Below, one piece after another: positions 17,133 through 25,310 of a stretch of 64,000 nt of DNA (position 1 is its first letter; each line of letters starts with the position of its first letter). The notes under the pieces are model-generated. The model ran no database searches. It was given only the letters and a program-made list of their open reading frames with translations, and had not been told where the DNA came from. The translations under genes were made by a program, and so were the position numbers. This DNA is from Novosphingobium kaempferiae (GTDB taxonomy: Bacteria; Pseudomonadota; Alphaproteobacteria; Sphingomonadales; Sphingomonadaceae): contig NZ_CP089301.1 in the NCBI RefSeq assembly GCF_021227995.1, positions 124,001 to 188,000 of the forward strand, read 5' to 3'.

Positions 17133-17235
17133 TACCCGACCGGCGCTACCCTCATGGCCCGTTCGGGTTTGGTGCACATCGTGCACCTCCTCCCTGAACC
17201 TTGGCCACCTCGCGCATCGCGCGAGGTGGTTTTTT
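17133..17235 (+). ncRNA. Candidate trans-acting small RNA with anti-Shine-Dalgarno stretch
   Basis: The 264-base gap after sapC holds the parts of an independent short transcript. There is a possible promoter (TTGAAT at 17099-17104, 16-base spacer, CTATGT at 17121-17126), then a perfect 7-bp hairpin GGTGCAC/GTGCACC (17171-17187). An unpaired TCCTCCC (17188-17194) follows, then a strong Rho-independent terminator ending in T6. A single-stranded CUCCUCCC facing a 3' terminator is the known layout of alphaproteobacterial Hfq-type regulators such as the alpha-r14 family. The 5' end is estimated from the promoter guess only. It could instead be a long sapC 3' UTR. Confidence 0.45.
17205..17235 (+). 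terminator. Rho-independent terminator
   Basis: A 10-bp perfect stem (CCACCTCGCG at 17205-17214, CGCGAGGTGG at 17220-17229), a 5-base loop and six T. It is directed on the plus strand and lies 219 bases after the sapC stop, so it more likely ends the candidate small RNA. Confidence 0.9.
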
Positions 17236-17250
17236 AATGCCATCAGCGAT

Positions 17251-18204
17251 TTACTCTGCAGCCAGAGGCCAGCCCTGCGCTCCGGCATCGCGCCCAAGCT
17301 CGGCGACGACGCTCGCCAGGCGGCGCACCAGACCCGCCAGATCCTCGATCATGTCCGCCATCCCCTCACCCGGTTCGACCAGCGCCGGATCGAGATAGCG
17401 GCTGCGGTCGATCTCGATCTGCAGCGCATGGATGCCCGCACGCGGGTTGGCATGCCGCTCCAGCACATAACCTCCGGCGTAGGGCCGATTGTGCGCGGCT
17501 TCCCGTCCGACCTGCGCGAAATGCGCGAACGCGGAGGCGACGACGCTGCCATGGCAGGTCGCGCCGAACCGATCACCCAGAACGATCTGCGCGCTCGCCA
17601 CGCCGGGGCGCGATGGCAGCGGCGGCATGGAATGAAGGTCGATCAGCAGCGCCGCACCCCAACGCTCCCGCAGACGTACCAACACGCTACCAAGCGTAGC
17701 ATGATAGGGCTCGTGAATCCCGGCGATCCGGTCTGCGAGGTCTTCGGCGACGAATCGCCGACGCCACAGTTCGCCTAGCAGCGGCAAGCGGCGGGGAATC
17801 AGGCCCAGCCCGCTGCGCGCGCGGCGGCTCGGTCCGGTGCCGCCCTCAAGCGGCCGCGCATCGCGAGCGAACATTTCCCAGTCGATATCGTCCGGCGCAC
17901 GGTTGAGGTCGATCATCGCGCGCGGTGCATGGGCCACCAGCAGGCTCGCACCAGTAGCCGCTGCGACACCCTGCGCCAGCCTGTCGACGTAGCGGTCCTC
18001 CAGCTTGATCGCAGCGGACGGGCCATGTCGCAGGTCCGCCATGAGAGCGCGCGGGTAAGCCCTTCCCCCGTGCGGGGCAGCGACCAGAACCGGGATCGCG
18101 GAAGGCTCCCGCTCTTCCAAAACGAAGGCCGCGACACCCGGAGCGCCGGGAATCCGGCCACCCGGCTCGCCCTGCGAATCATTCTCATCCGGCCGTTCGA
18201 TCAT
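17251..18204 (-). CDS. N-formylglutamate amidohydrolase family protein
   Basis: A 317-aa zinc hydrolase of the N-formylglutamate deformylase (HutG) family. Visible are the metal-binding start VAAPHGGRAYP, the EDRYVDRLA segment, the second metal motif LLIDLHSMPPLPSRPG, and the late IHALQIEIDRSRYLD. In histidine degradation this enzyme releases formate from N-formylglutamate. No other hut genes are nearby, and many family members act on unidentified N-acylated substrates, so the exact substrate is open. The gene ends just after a terminator that reads towards it from the other strand. Confidence 0.87.
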   Translation of the reverse strand: MIERPDENDSQGEPGGRIPGAPGVAAFVLEEREPSAIPVLVAAPHGGRAYPRALMADLRHGPSAAIKLEDRYVDRLAQGVAAATGASLLVAHAPRAMIDLNRAPDDIDWEMFARDARPLEGGTGPSRRARSGLGLIPRRLPLLGELWRRRFVAEDLADRIAGIHEPYHATLGSVLVRLRERWGAALLIDLHSMPPLPSRPGVASAQIVLGDRFGATCHGSVVASAFAHFAQVGREAAHNRPYAGGYVLERHANPRAGIHALQIEIDRSRYLDPALVEPGEGMADMIEDLAGLVRRLASVVAELGRDAGAQGWPLAAE

Positions 18205-18363
18205 GGTCCGAAGCTGTGCGTTTCATACCGTTCTGTCAAAGCGTCCCGATACCGGTCACCTCCGAAAGGGGGCAAGAAATTTAAATGGTTGGGCTGTAAG
18301 CTTACGGACAGACACACAACGTCGCACGCTTTGCTAGACAACCCACAAGACTGGACACCAGCG

Positions 18364-18738
18364 ATGATCCGCATACTCCTCGCCGAAGACGACGACGCAA
18401 TGCGCACCTACCTTGCGCGCGCGCTTCAGAACGCAGGCTACAGCGTCGTCGCGGTCGATCGCGGGACCGAAGCGATCCCCCATCTGAAGAACGATGATTT
18501 CGACCTGCTGCTCTCCGACATCGTCATGCCGGAGATGGACGGCATCGAACTCGCCCAGCGCTGCGCCGAGATTTCGCCGATGACCAAGGTGATGTTCATC
18601 ACCGGGTTCGCCGCCGTGACGCTGCGCGCCAGCCGCGAGGCACCGCAGGCCAAGGTGCTCTCCAAGCCCTTCCACCTGCGTGATATCGTGATGGAAGTGC
18701 AGCGCGTCTTCGGCCTCGCCGAGCACGCCACACTCTGA
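18364..18738 (+). CDS. cpdR: Single-domain response regulator CpdR
   Basis: A 124-aa stand-alone receiver domain. The acidic pocket is EDD at residues 8-10, the phosphorylated Asp is D52 (LLLSDIVMPEMDGIELA), Thr lies in FITGFAAVTL, and Lys in VLSKPFHLRDIV. This is nearly the Caulobacter CpdR signature. There, unphosphorylated CpdR primes ClpXP to degrade CtrA-pathway regulators and PdeA, and is controlled by the CckA-ChpT phosphorelay. The final residues continue past the receiver only briefly. It stands alone, divergent from the amidohydrolase gene, with a 159-base upstream region of lower GC that should hold its promoter. Confidence 0.9.
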   Translation: MIRILLAEDDDAMRTYLARALQNAGYSVVAVDRGTEAIPHLKNDDFDLLLSDIVMPEMDGIELAQRCAEISPMTKVMFITGFAAVTLRASREAPQAKVLSKPFHLRDIVMEVQRVFGLAEHATL

Positions 18739-18903
18739 CTTCGCAGGTCTCCCGGCAGGAAAAAAGCAGCCGCAAAATTTTTTGTCACAAGGCCCTTGCC
18801 AGCCCAAACAAGCACGGCTAGAGGGCCAGTCCTCCGGCGGGGACACTCACCGGAGCGCTCTGATGGAGACTGACGGTTCGCCGCCGGAAACCATGAATGG
18901 AAT

Positions 18904-18978
18904 GGGCGTATAGCTCAGTGGTAGAGCACTATGTTGACATCGTAGGGGTCGCAAGTTCAATCCTTGCTACGCCCACCA
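18904..18978 (+). tRNA. tRNA-Val (anticodon GAC)
   Basis: It begins GGGCGTATAGCTCAGTGGTA, has anticodon loop TTGACAT (GAC), a T arm with GTTCAATCC, a perfect 7-bp acceptor stem and encoded CCA. A plausible promoter (TTGCCA near 18796, CTAGAG near 18818) lies upstream. Confidence 0.97.
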
Positions 18979-18984
18979 TTCCAG

Positions 18985-19020
18985 AAAACCCCGCCGGTCT
19001 CGCGACCAGGCGGGGTTTTT
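18985..19020. terminator. Rho-independent terminator after tRNA-Val
   Basis: The stem AAAACCCCGCC/GGCGGGGTTTTT is extended by GGTC/GACC around TCGC. It begins 7 bases after the tRNA and ends at the 3' end of the convergent decarboxylase gene, so it may serve both strands. Confidence 0.92.
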
Positions 19021-19021
19021 C

Positions 19022-20311
19022 TTATGCGGTGATGAAATCGCCCTGCCCGGCATTCGCACGAGCACTGGGCACGACCTGCATGTCGGTCTGCGCGAAGAAG
19101 CGCGAAACGTCCTGCAACTCGCCATCCACCACCATGAGTTCCGCTGGCGGGGCATGGCCGATGAAATGGATCGGGCTCGCCGTGAGGCCGTAGGCGCCGC
19201 TGTTGTGAACTGCGATCACATCGCCCTCTGCCAGCGTCGGCAGGGTGATCGCGCTCGCCAGCTTGTCGATCGAGGTGCAGAGCGGGCCTGACAGGTCGTA
19301 GGGCCCGCCGGGCTCCCCGCCGCCGACGCGGTGCATTCGGTAATTACGGCGAATCACCATGCCGAAATGACCCGAGGCCGGGAGGTGGTTGTTCATGCCT
19401 CCATCGCAGATCGCGATGGACGTGCCCCGCGATTGCTTGATCGAGACCACGCGGATCAGGAAATACCCCGCTTCGGCCACGAGATAGCGCCCCAGTTCCA
19501 GCTTCAACCGCGCCTTTGCGAAGCGCGGATTCTCCCGGAACCGCGCGATATCCGGCAGGATCGCCGAGGCGACATCATCCAATGCCAGCGACGTGTCGCC
19601 GTCGTGATAGGGTACGCCGAGCCCGGAACCGAGCACCAGCGCCTCAGGCGTCAGGTCCACCGCCTCGCACAAATCGCTGAAGATCGAGAGGAAGCCTCGG
19701 TAGTTCTCAACGATCGCATCGGGCTTGAGGCACTGCGTTCCCGAGTAGATGTGCAGTCCCGCAAGGCGCAGACCGGGCATCGCGGCGATCTGTTCAAGCG
19801 CCTCGCGTGCATCGGGAAGATCGACGCCGAAGGGGCTGGGTCGTCCGGCCATCTGATCGCCGAAGCCGCGAGGCACGCTGTCGGGAGCGATCCGCAGCAG
19901 GACCGGCTGCACAAGACCGGCGGCACGGGCGATGCCGTCCGCGATACGGGCTTCGCGCAGCGACTCCAGGATCATCAGGCCGATCCCGCCCTGCACCGCC
20001 TCCCTGATCTCGAACTCCCGCTTGCCGGGGCCGGTGAAGCTGAGCAGCGCCGGATCCCAGCCCGCCTGCGTCGCCAGCCGGAACTCGCCGATGGACGACA
20101 CGTCGAGCAAATCCACGCGTCCCACCATCCAGCGCAGCAATGCCGGGTTGGGATTGCACTTCACCGCGAAACTGAGCGCCATGCTGTCCTGGAAAGCCTC
20201 ACGGATGGAGGCGATCCGTTCGGCGATGGCATCCGTGAAGTACACGAAGGACGGTGTGCCGAACTGCTCGGCCGCCGCCGCCAGCCATGCATCGCGCTCG
20301 GCAGCGTTCAT
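19022..20311 (-). CDS. Type III PLP-dependent decarboxylase, exosortase-associated type
   Basis: A 429-aa fold-type III (alanine-racemase-like) decarboxylase related to diaminopimelate and ornithine decarboxylases. K51 (LSFAVKCNPNP) should form the PLP Schiff base. Phosphate-binding glycines are in LGSGLGVPYHDGD, the LHIYSGTQC strand is typical, and the active-site C-terminal part reads SGPLCTSIDKLA and HNSGAYGLTASP. The usual CESGD motif of LysA is replaced by LCTSID, which fits the exosortase-A-associated subfamily and BtrK-like enzymes acting on carrier-bound amino acids rather than free diaminopimelate. Its ATG overlaps the ACP stop by four bases. Confidence 0.87.
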   Translation of the reverse strand: MNAAERDAWLAAAAEQFGTPSFVYFTDAIAERIASIREAFQDSMALSFAVKCNPNPALLRWMVGRVDLLDVSSIGEFRLATQAGWDPALLSFTGPGKREFEIREAVQGGIGLMILESLREARIADGIARAAGLVQPVLLRIAPDSVPRGFGDQMAGRPSPFGVDLPDAREALEQIAAMPGLRLAGLHIYSGTQCLKPDAIVENYRGFLSIFSDLCEAVDLTPEALVLGSGLGVPYHDGDTSLALDDVASAILPDIARFRENPRFAKARLKLELGRYLVAEAGYFLIRVVSIKQSRGTSIAICDGGMNNHLPASGHFGMVIRRNYRMHRVGGGEPGGPYDLSGPLCTSIDKLASAITLPTLAEGDVIAVHNSGAYGLTASPIHFIGHAPPAELMVVDGELQDVSRFFAQTDMQVVPSARANAGQGDFITA

Positions 20312-20544
20312 GCGCGCACGCCGGCAAAGCGGGTGATGCGGGCCGGCGTATCGAAATTCTCCAGTGTCACCTCGTCGGCGCGGATCTCGATGCCCGCTTC
20401 CTGCTCCACGAAGGCGATCAGCGAGATCATCGCCACCGAATCGAGAAGCCCCGAGGAGAACAGGCAGGTGTCGTCGTCGACGGGCCCGTCGAAGCCGGAA
20501 ATGGCCTGGAGGTTCTGAATGATGCGTGCAGTCGTAAGAGCCAC
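20308..20544 (-). CDS. Acyl carrier protein of the ligase/decarboxylase cluster
   Basis: A 78-aa carrier protein with the phosphopantetheine serine at residue 36 in SSGLLDSVAMISLIAF, preceded by an acidic helix I and followed by EAGIEIRADEVTLENFDT, a normal ACP helix II/III pattern. The start is GTG with GGAG five to nine bases before it; a longer frame upstream is antisense shadow. It begins 13 bases after the ligase gene and overlaps the decarboxylase start, so three genes are coupled: ligase, carrier, decarboxylase. It is expected to carry an amino-acid or acyl thioester rather than serve fatty-acid synthesis. Confidence 0.9.
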   Translation of the reverse strand: MALTTARIIQNLQAISGFDGPVDDDTCLFSSGLLDSVAMISLIAFVEQEAGIEIRADEVTLENFDTPARITRFAGVRA

Positions 20545-20557
20545 GAAAGTTACTCCT

Positions 20558-22129
20558 TCAAAGAGATGGCTGAGGACGTTCGGGTGTCGGCGTGCTGAGC
20601 CGCACCACTTCGGGGCGGGCGAGCTTGCCGCTGGCAGTGCGCGGCATCGGCTCGTTCCAGACGTGAATGGCGCGAGGCACCATGTAAGCGGGCATTGCCT
20701 TGCGGCAGTAGGCCAGCAGCGCCTCGCGCGTAGCGCCGGGTGCCAGAGTCGTGGCGACGTGGACGCTCTGGCCGAAAAGATCGTCGGCGACGCCGAAGAC
20801 CACCACGTCGGAGGCCATGCCGCTGCGGTGAACCAGATCCTCCACTTCGTCGGGGCTGATGCGGAAGCCGCTGCTCTTGATGAGCGAGTCGCGCCGCGAG
20901 ACGAACCAGAGATCGCCATCCTCGTCGATGCGCACGATGTCGCCGCTGTAGACCACCGGCTCGTCGCCGATCAGGGTCGCCAGTTCGGGACAGGGCCTGA
21001 TCTTCTCCGCCGTCGCGTCCGGCCGGTTCCAGTAGCCCTGACTGACGAAGGCTCCACGGTGAACGAGTTCGCCCTGTTCGCCGGGACCGGCGACCCCGAC
21101 GCCCTCCTTGATGATGAAGACCTCGTTCTCAGGCACAGCCTGGCCGATCGAGCCCATCTTCGACAGGAACTTTTCCGGCGGCAGATACGTGGAGCGGAAC
21201 GCCTCGGTCAGCCCGTACATCAGGAAGACCTCCACGCCGGGCAGCAGCGCGGGCATTCGCTCCAGCACGTTGAGCGGGATCTTGCCGCCCGAGTTGGTAA
21301 TGAGCCGCAGCGAGGGAAGCACTTCGCCCGAGGCGTCTAGCAGGCGGATGAACTGGATCCACAGCGGCGGAACTGCGGCGAAGCCGGTAACGCCCTGCTC
21401 GCGGATGACGCGCACGATCTCGGTCGCCATCGCCACCGGCTGGTGGACGATGCTTCCGCCCAGCAGCATTGTCGTCGTGAGCTGGTTGAAGCCGTAGTCG
21501 AAGCTGTATGGCAGCACGCTCAGCAGGCGATCGTCGGCAGTGAGCCCGAGATAGGTCGAGACCGAACGCGCGCCGCTGACGATGTTCGCATGGCTGAGCA
21601 TGACGCCCTTGGGCCGCCCGGTAGAACCGGAGGTGTAGATGATCGCCGCAAGGTCTTCATCGGCGCGAGCCGCCGGAGCGGCGCCGGGTGCTTCGGGAAG
21701 CTCGTCCCAGAACTGCACGCCCTCCGGAACCATACTTCCCCTGCCCGCGACCAGCAGCGCCATGCCGTGATCGCGCGGCAGCGTCGCCGCGCCGGTCGCA
21801 TCGAGGATGACGCCCTTCGCGCCGCTGTCCTCGATCACGTAGAGCAGTTGCTCTCCGGTCCAGACGGTGTTGACGTTGACGAAGACGCACCCGATCCGGC
21901 TTGCCGCCAGCATGGCAACCACTTCGCGCACGCCCTTGCGGACCTGCACGACCACGCGGTCGCCGGGCTCAAGCCCGCTGGCGGAAAGGAACGCGGCGAC
22001 GCGATCGACCTCGGTCGCGACCTCGGCATAAGTCCATGCGCGGTCGGGATCGACGATGAAGGTCCGCGCGCCGCCTTCCGGCAGGTTGTGGGCGAACAGG
22101 TCGAATACGGTGCGGACGGCGGCGCTCAC
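20558..22129 (-). CDS. AMP-forming acyl/aminoacyl ligase, exosortase-associated type
   Basis: A 523-aa ANL-superfamily adenylating enzyme. Motifs: P-loop IIYTSGSTGRPKGVMLSH (residue ~163), MYGLTEAFRSTYL (A5-like), YSGDIVRIDEDGDLWF (A7), RRDSLIKSSGFRISPDEVE hinge (A8) and the catalytic Lys in PRTASGKLARPEV (A10). It activates a carboxylate as an adenylate and probably loads it on the neighbouring ACP. The sequence style matches the acyl-CoA ligases annotated as exosortase-A-system associated. The start overlaps the acetyltransferase stop by four bases. Substrate unknown. Confidence 0.9.
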   Translation of the reverse strand: MSAAVRTVFDLFAHNLPEGGARTFIVDPDRAWTYAEVATEVDRVAAFLSASGLEPGDRVVVQVRKGVREVVAMLAASRIGCVFVNVNTVWTGEQLLYVIEDSGAKGVILDATGAATLPRDHGMALLVAGRGSMVPEGVQFWDELPEAPGAAPAARADEDLAAIIYTSGSTGRPKGVMLSHANIVSGARSVSTYLGLTADDRLLSVLPYSFDYGFNQLTTTMLLGGSIVHQPVAMATEIVRVIREQGVTGFAAVPPLWIQFIRLLDASGEVLPSLRLITNSGGKIPLNVLERMPALLPGVEVFLMYGLTEAFRSTYLPPEKFLSKMGSIGQAVPENEVFIIKEGVGVAGPGEQGELVHRGAFVSQGYWNRPDATAEKIRPCPELATLIGDEPVVYSGDIVRIDEDGDLWFVSRRDSLIKSSGFRISPDEVEDLVHRSGMASDVVVFGVADDLFGQSVHVATTLAPGATREALLAYCRKAMPAYMVPRAIHVWNEPMPRTASGKLARPEVVRLSTPTPERPQPSL

Positions 22130-22734
22130 TTGAACGGCCCCAGACGAGGGTAGATGCGTGCCGGCGAGCCGACGACGATCGAATCCGAGGGGACGTTGGT
22201 CGTCACCCCGCAGTTCGCGCCGATGCGCACCCGGTCGCCGATGCGGATCGGGCCGAGCACGGTGGAGTTGGTGCCGATGAACACGTCGTCGCCGATCGTG
22301 GGCACCCCTCCCCGCATATTCGTGCCGATGGTGACGTTGTGCATCACGCCCAGCCGGTCGCCGATCACGACGTCGGGGTGGATCGACAGCGAGCCCTCAT
22401 GATGGACGATGTGGAAATCACGCCCGATGGTGACATGGGGGGGGATCCAGATCTTGGTGAAGTTGGCGACGAACAGGTTCATGAAGCCGTAGGTCTTCAT
22501 CACCAGACCGCGCGCCAGCCGATTGCGCCGCTGCAGTCCCCAGCGCCCGAAGCGATAGATGCACAGCGAGATGAATGCACCGCTCGTCACCTCTGACCCG
22601 TGGCGGCGATAGTCGGCCCGCATCGTCCCCCACATCGAGGATGGGGCCGGCGGCGCCTGCACTTCCGCCGCCAGCGCGACGTCAGGCGAGGTCGAGGGTT
22701 CGTTCGATTTCGTCGATATCCGCGTTAAAAACAT
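22126..22734 (-). CDS. Left-handed beta-helix acetyltransferase, serine acetyltransferase-like
   Basis: A 202-aa hexapeptide-repeat acyltransferase. After a ~35-residue disordered N terminus comes MWGTMRADYRRHG and helices as in CysE-like proteins. The hexapeptide coils follow (VTIGRDFHIVHHEGSLSIHP, VIGDRLGVMHNVTIGTNM, TIGDDVFIGTNSTVLG), with catalytic His in FHIVHHEG and GVMHNVTIG. In exopolysaccharide loci such proteins usually acetylate a sugar rather than serine. ATG 22734 was chosen because GGGAGG sits six bases before it; this puts 53 bases of overlap with the upstream glycosyltransferase gene. Confidence 0.87.
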   Translation of the reverse strand: MFLTRISTKSNEPSTSPDVALAAEVQAPPAPSSMWGTMRADYRRHGSEVTSGAFISLCIYRFGRWGLQRRNRLARGLVMKTYGFMNLFVANFTKIWIPPHVTIGRDFHIVHHEGSLSIHPDVVIGDRLGVMHNVTIGTNMRGGVPTIGDDVFIGTNSTVLGPIRIGDRVRIGANCGVTTNVPSDSIVVGSPARIYPRLGPFK

Positions 22735-23728
22735 CGTCACCTCCCGTTCCCACCACCAGCGAATAGCCTTGCCCCTGGCGGTCGGTGAGCAGCTTGAGTG
22801 CAGCCACCGCGCGTGATGGCGGCTGGATTACGAAGGCCCGTGCATCGGCGGGCATCATCACGAGGCCGTGAACGAGATGGCTGCCCTCGACCCCGGCAAC
22901 GACCCCCGCGCCTGCGCAGGCATCGACGATCTCCTCCAGCGTCGCGCCCGAGGGATCGAGCACCCGGAAGCCCCGGCGCGCCGCCAGATGCTCGGCGATC
23001 TGCCGCTCGTTGCCGAGCACGCGCCGCGCCCCAGTCGTCCCGCGCAGCAGAAAGACACCGCCGTGGCGGCGAGGCTCCGGCCCGACGAGCCGTCGGCGCA
23101 TGTCGTTCGCCCGGTCGCGCTTGCCCGCGTTGTGAGAACGGTCGTCGAACAGGACGAGTTCATCGAACATTCCCGTGCCCAGCCGCCGCGTCGCCATGCC
23201 CAGCCGCCTTTCGTAAGCTGGCTGGTGGCCGCTGGCGGTCAGCGTCGTGACCGGTGCGCCCTCCCCCGCGGCGAGCCGGTACGTCAGGCAATCATCGCTC
23301 AGCCAGTTGCCGAACCAGCGGTTGCCGACCCAGCTCTCGTAGAATGTCACGCGGCCGCCCTCGCGCCGTGTCAGGCCGAGCGGCCGCCGGCCCGCCCGGG
23401 GGCGCAGATGGCGGGCTGCCGAGCCCGCATAGAGCACGCCGTCGATAAGGAGCGCCTTGCGAAAGGCGTAGCCCATGGTGGGCGCATGTTCGGAGTCGAA
23501 ACCACCGCGAAAATCCCGGCAGACTTCGCTGACGGTGCTGAATTCAGAGCCGCGAATGCGATCGATCTGGCCCGGAAGCATGGCCGCGGGCTGGACATGG
23601 ACCGTACTTCCCGGAGCAACTTCCCAGCAATCCGTTGCACGCGCCAGAACGTCGTCGGGCTTGCGACCGAGAAGTCGGGACAAACCGTTGATCGCCGGGC
23701 GAATTGACGGTCGCGGCAGGGTCGCCAT
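22682..23728 (-). CDS. Glycosyltransferase family 61-like protein
   Basis: A 348-aa protein. The C-terminal half carries the GT61/DUF563 pattern: GGVFLLRGTTGARRVLGNE (start of the second Rossmann half), FRVLDPSGATLEEIVDACAGA, and VAGVEGSHLVHGLVMMPADA, equivalent to the usual GAHGAGL donor-site motif, followed by AFVIQPPSR. The N-terminal half includes VTFYESWVGNRWFGNWLSDD. It probably transfers a pentose or hexose to a surface glycan in the cytosol. ATG 23728 has AGGTGA upstream and is preferred over GTG 23737. The 111 AT-richer bases upstream may hold a promoter for the cluster. Confidence 0.72.
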   Translation of the reverse strand: MATLPRPSIRPAINGLSRLLGRKPDDVLARATDCWEVAPGSTVHVQPAAMLPGQIDRIRGSEFSTVSEVCRDFRGGFDSEHAPTMGYAFRKALLIDGVLYAGSAARHLRPRAGRRPLGLTRREGGRVTFYESWVGNRWFGNWLSDDCLTYRLAAGEGAPVTTLTASGHQPAYERRLGMATRRLGTGMFDELVLFDDRSHNAGKRDRANDMRRRLVGPEPRRHGGVFLLRGTTGARRVLGNERQIAEHLAARRGFRVLDPSGATLEEIVDACAGAGVVAGVEGSHLVHGLVMMPADARAFVIQPPSRAVAALKLLTDRQGQGYSLVVGTGGDDVFNADIDEIERTLDLA

Positions 23729-23839
23729 TCCGGTCACCTATGGCCACCGGAAATACGTGCTCCACATATTGCAGCGCAACAATAAGGACACATGATCGCT
23801 AGTCGCCATTTACGGTTGAGACATCTTGAAGCAATATTT

Positions 23840-25204
23840 TCACAGGCGCTGTGTGCTGCGTATCCTTGGCTGCCGGAACGGAGTACGCGTTAGGCGAAGC
23901 CCCTTCCGAAATTGCCGGATGCCCAACAGCCGGATGCGCAACAGGGAGCCGTCGGCAACACGCGCCGCCGACTCTTCAGTTGCTTGCGACAGGTTCCAGT
24001 TCGGAGGATCGTCCGGACTGTGCCGCAGCGATGCGCATCGGATGTCCAGCCGCATATCGGTGGCGGAACGCCAGGCCCATTCCAGCGGCCCTTGCCGGAA
24101 ATGCCGGAACCACAGGTTTGCGATCCCGATCTGCAGGACGATGCCGACTACGCCCACCAGCAGGCGCGCGGGGCCGTGCCAGACGACGAAGAGTCCTGCC
24201 CCGAAGGGATAGAGCAAGGGAACGAAGACCAGCGACTGCAGCACATAGAGCGAGAGCGTCGCCCGTCCGACATTGACGAGAGGAGCCAGCAGCACCCGCA
24301 CCGGCCCCTGCCACAAGGCGCAGATCGACAGCCCCCAGACCATCGTAACGGCCAAATCCTCCCACCCTTCCGACAGGGTCCGGCACAGCGCGACCGTCCG
24401 TACCGTCGCCCCCGCATCGAGCATCGCATCGAGCACCATCGCACGCGAGACATGCAGCACTGCGGCCACGGCAAGGCAGGCGCAGAGCGCCACACGGCGA
24501 CCGATGCGCAGTTCCTCCAGTCGCCCGAAGAAATTTGACCGTCCGAGCATCAGCCCGACAAGATAGAGGCCGAATATCTGGCAGATGCGACCCGAGGTGA
24601 GCATGAAGCTCCACTTGGTCACCTGCCCGGCCCACATGTTGACGCGAAGCACGTCGAGCAGGCCGCCATGGAGATAGGTATAGCCTTCGGGATCGCTGCC
24701 GCTCGCAGGCACGACGGCAGCCGCACCTTCACGCATCGAAAGAGCGAGATCCCACAACTGCAGCGGCTGTAGGAAGCACACCAGCGCCAGCATGGCGAGG
24801 ATACGACGTCCGCGTATCCGCGTCGCCAGGAGAAGCGGAAATCCCAGCGTCGCGAGAATCTCGATGATGTCGCCGGAATAGACAAGCGCATGAAGACAGC
24901 CCAGCACCTCGAGAATCGCGAGGCGCCACACGAACCAGCCTGCGGTATGCGACGGATCGCGCCCCGGACGGTCGATCAGCATGTAGCAGCTGAAGCCGAA
25001 GCCGATCGACATCAGCGGAAACGACTTGCCCATGAACAGCGTGAAGATCAGCTTGCTCGACCAGTCCGGATCAGGCCGCAGCCAGTAAAGCTCGTAAGCC
25101 TCCATCACGTGGACGAGGAACAGCGCCGAAAGTGCGAAGCCTCGCAACGAATCGACAAGCTGCAGACGCTGACTTTGCCTTGGAGAACCGCCTGCCCCAA
25201 CCAT
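23840..25204 (-). CDS. DUF418 (YeiB-like) polytopic membrane protein
   Basis: A 454-aa inner-membrane protein with about nine to ten helices. The start LQLVDSLRGFALSALFLVHV is typical of YeiB/OpgC-related acyltransferase-like proteins (D-xLRG motif), and the DUF418 C-terminal signature GPLEWAWRSATD is present. Middle helices include IFTLFMGKSFPLMSIGFGFS and ATLSLYVLQSLVFVPLLYPF. About 70 low-conservation residues follow the last helix, an unusual tail rich in Arg. ATG 25204 has GGGGAACGGGA before it; GTG 25228 is less likely. It heads the minus-strand cluster and could supply a membrane acyl/aminoacyl transfer step; this is inference. Confidence 0.83.
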   Translation of the reverse strand: MVGAGGSPRQSQRLQLVDSLRGFALSALFLVHVMEAYELYWLRPDPDWSSKLIFTLFMGKSFPLMSIGFGFSCYMLIDRPGRDPSHTAGWFVWRLAILEVLGCLHALVYSGDIIEILATLGFPLLLATRIRGRRILAMLALVCFLQPLQLWDLALSMREGAAAVVPASGSDPEGYTYLHGGLLDVLRVNMWAGQVTKWSFMLTSGRICQIFGLYLVGLMLGRSNFFGRLEELRIGRRVALCACLAVAAVLHVSRAMVLDAMLDAGATVRTVALCRTLSEGWEDLAVTMVWGLSICALWQGPVRVLLAPLVNVGRATLSLYVLQSLVFVPLLYPFGAGLFVVWHGPARLLVGVVGIVLQIGIANLWFRHFRQGPLEWAWRSATDMRLDIRCASLRHSPDDPPNWNLSQATEESAARVADGSLLRIRLLGIRQFRKGLRLTRTPFRQPRIRSTQRL

Positions 25205-25310
25205 TCCCGTTCCCCACTCGAAGTCCACCCGGTGTCATTTCTATATTTTTGCTGCACCGTAACAAATGGGGACTAATGGGCACCGTGTTTGGGGATACGG
25301 GCGCGAGTGC

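Noticed and set aside
19022..20311. lysA (diaminopimelate decarboxylase for lysine)
   Set aside because: The CESGD motif is replaced by LCTSID and the gene is coupled to a ligase and ACP; the exosortase-associated/BtrK-like group fits better.
22126..22734. cysE (serine acetyltransferase of cysteine synthesis)
   Set aside because: The fold is alike, but context is a glycan cluster and the N-terminal helical domain typical of CysE is short; sugar acetylation is more likely.
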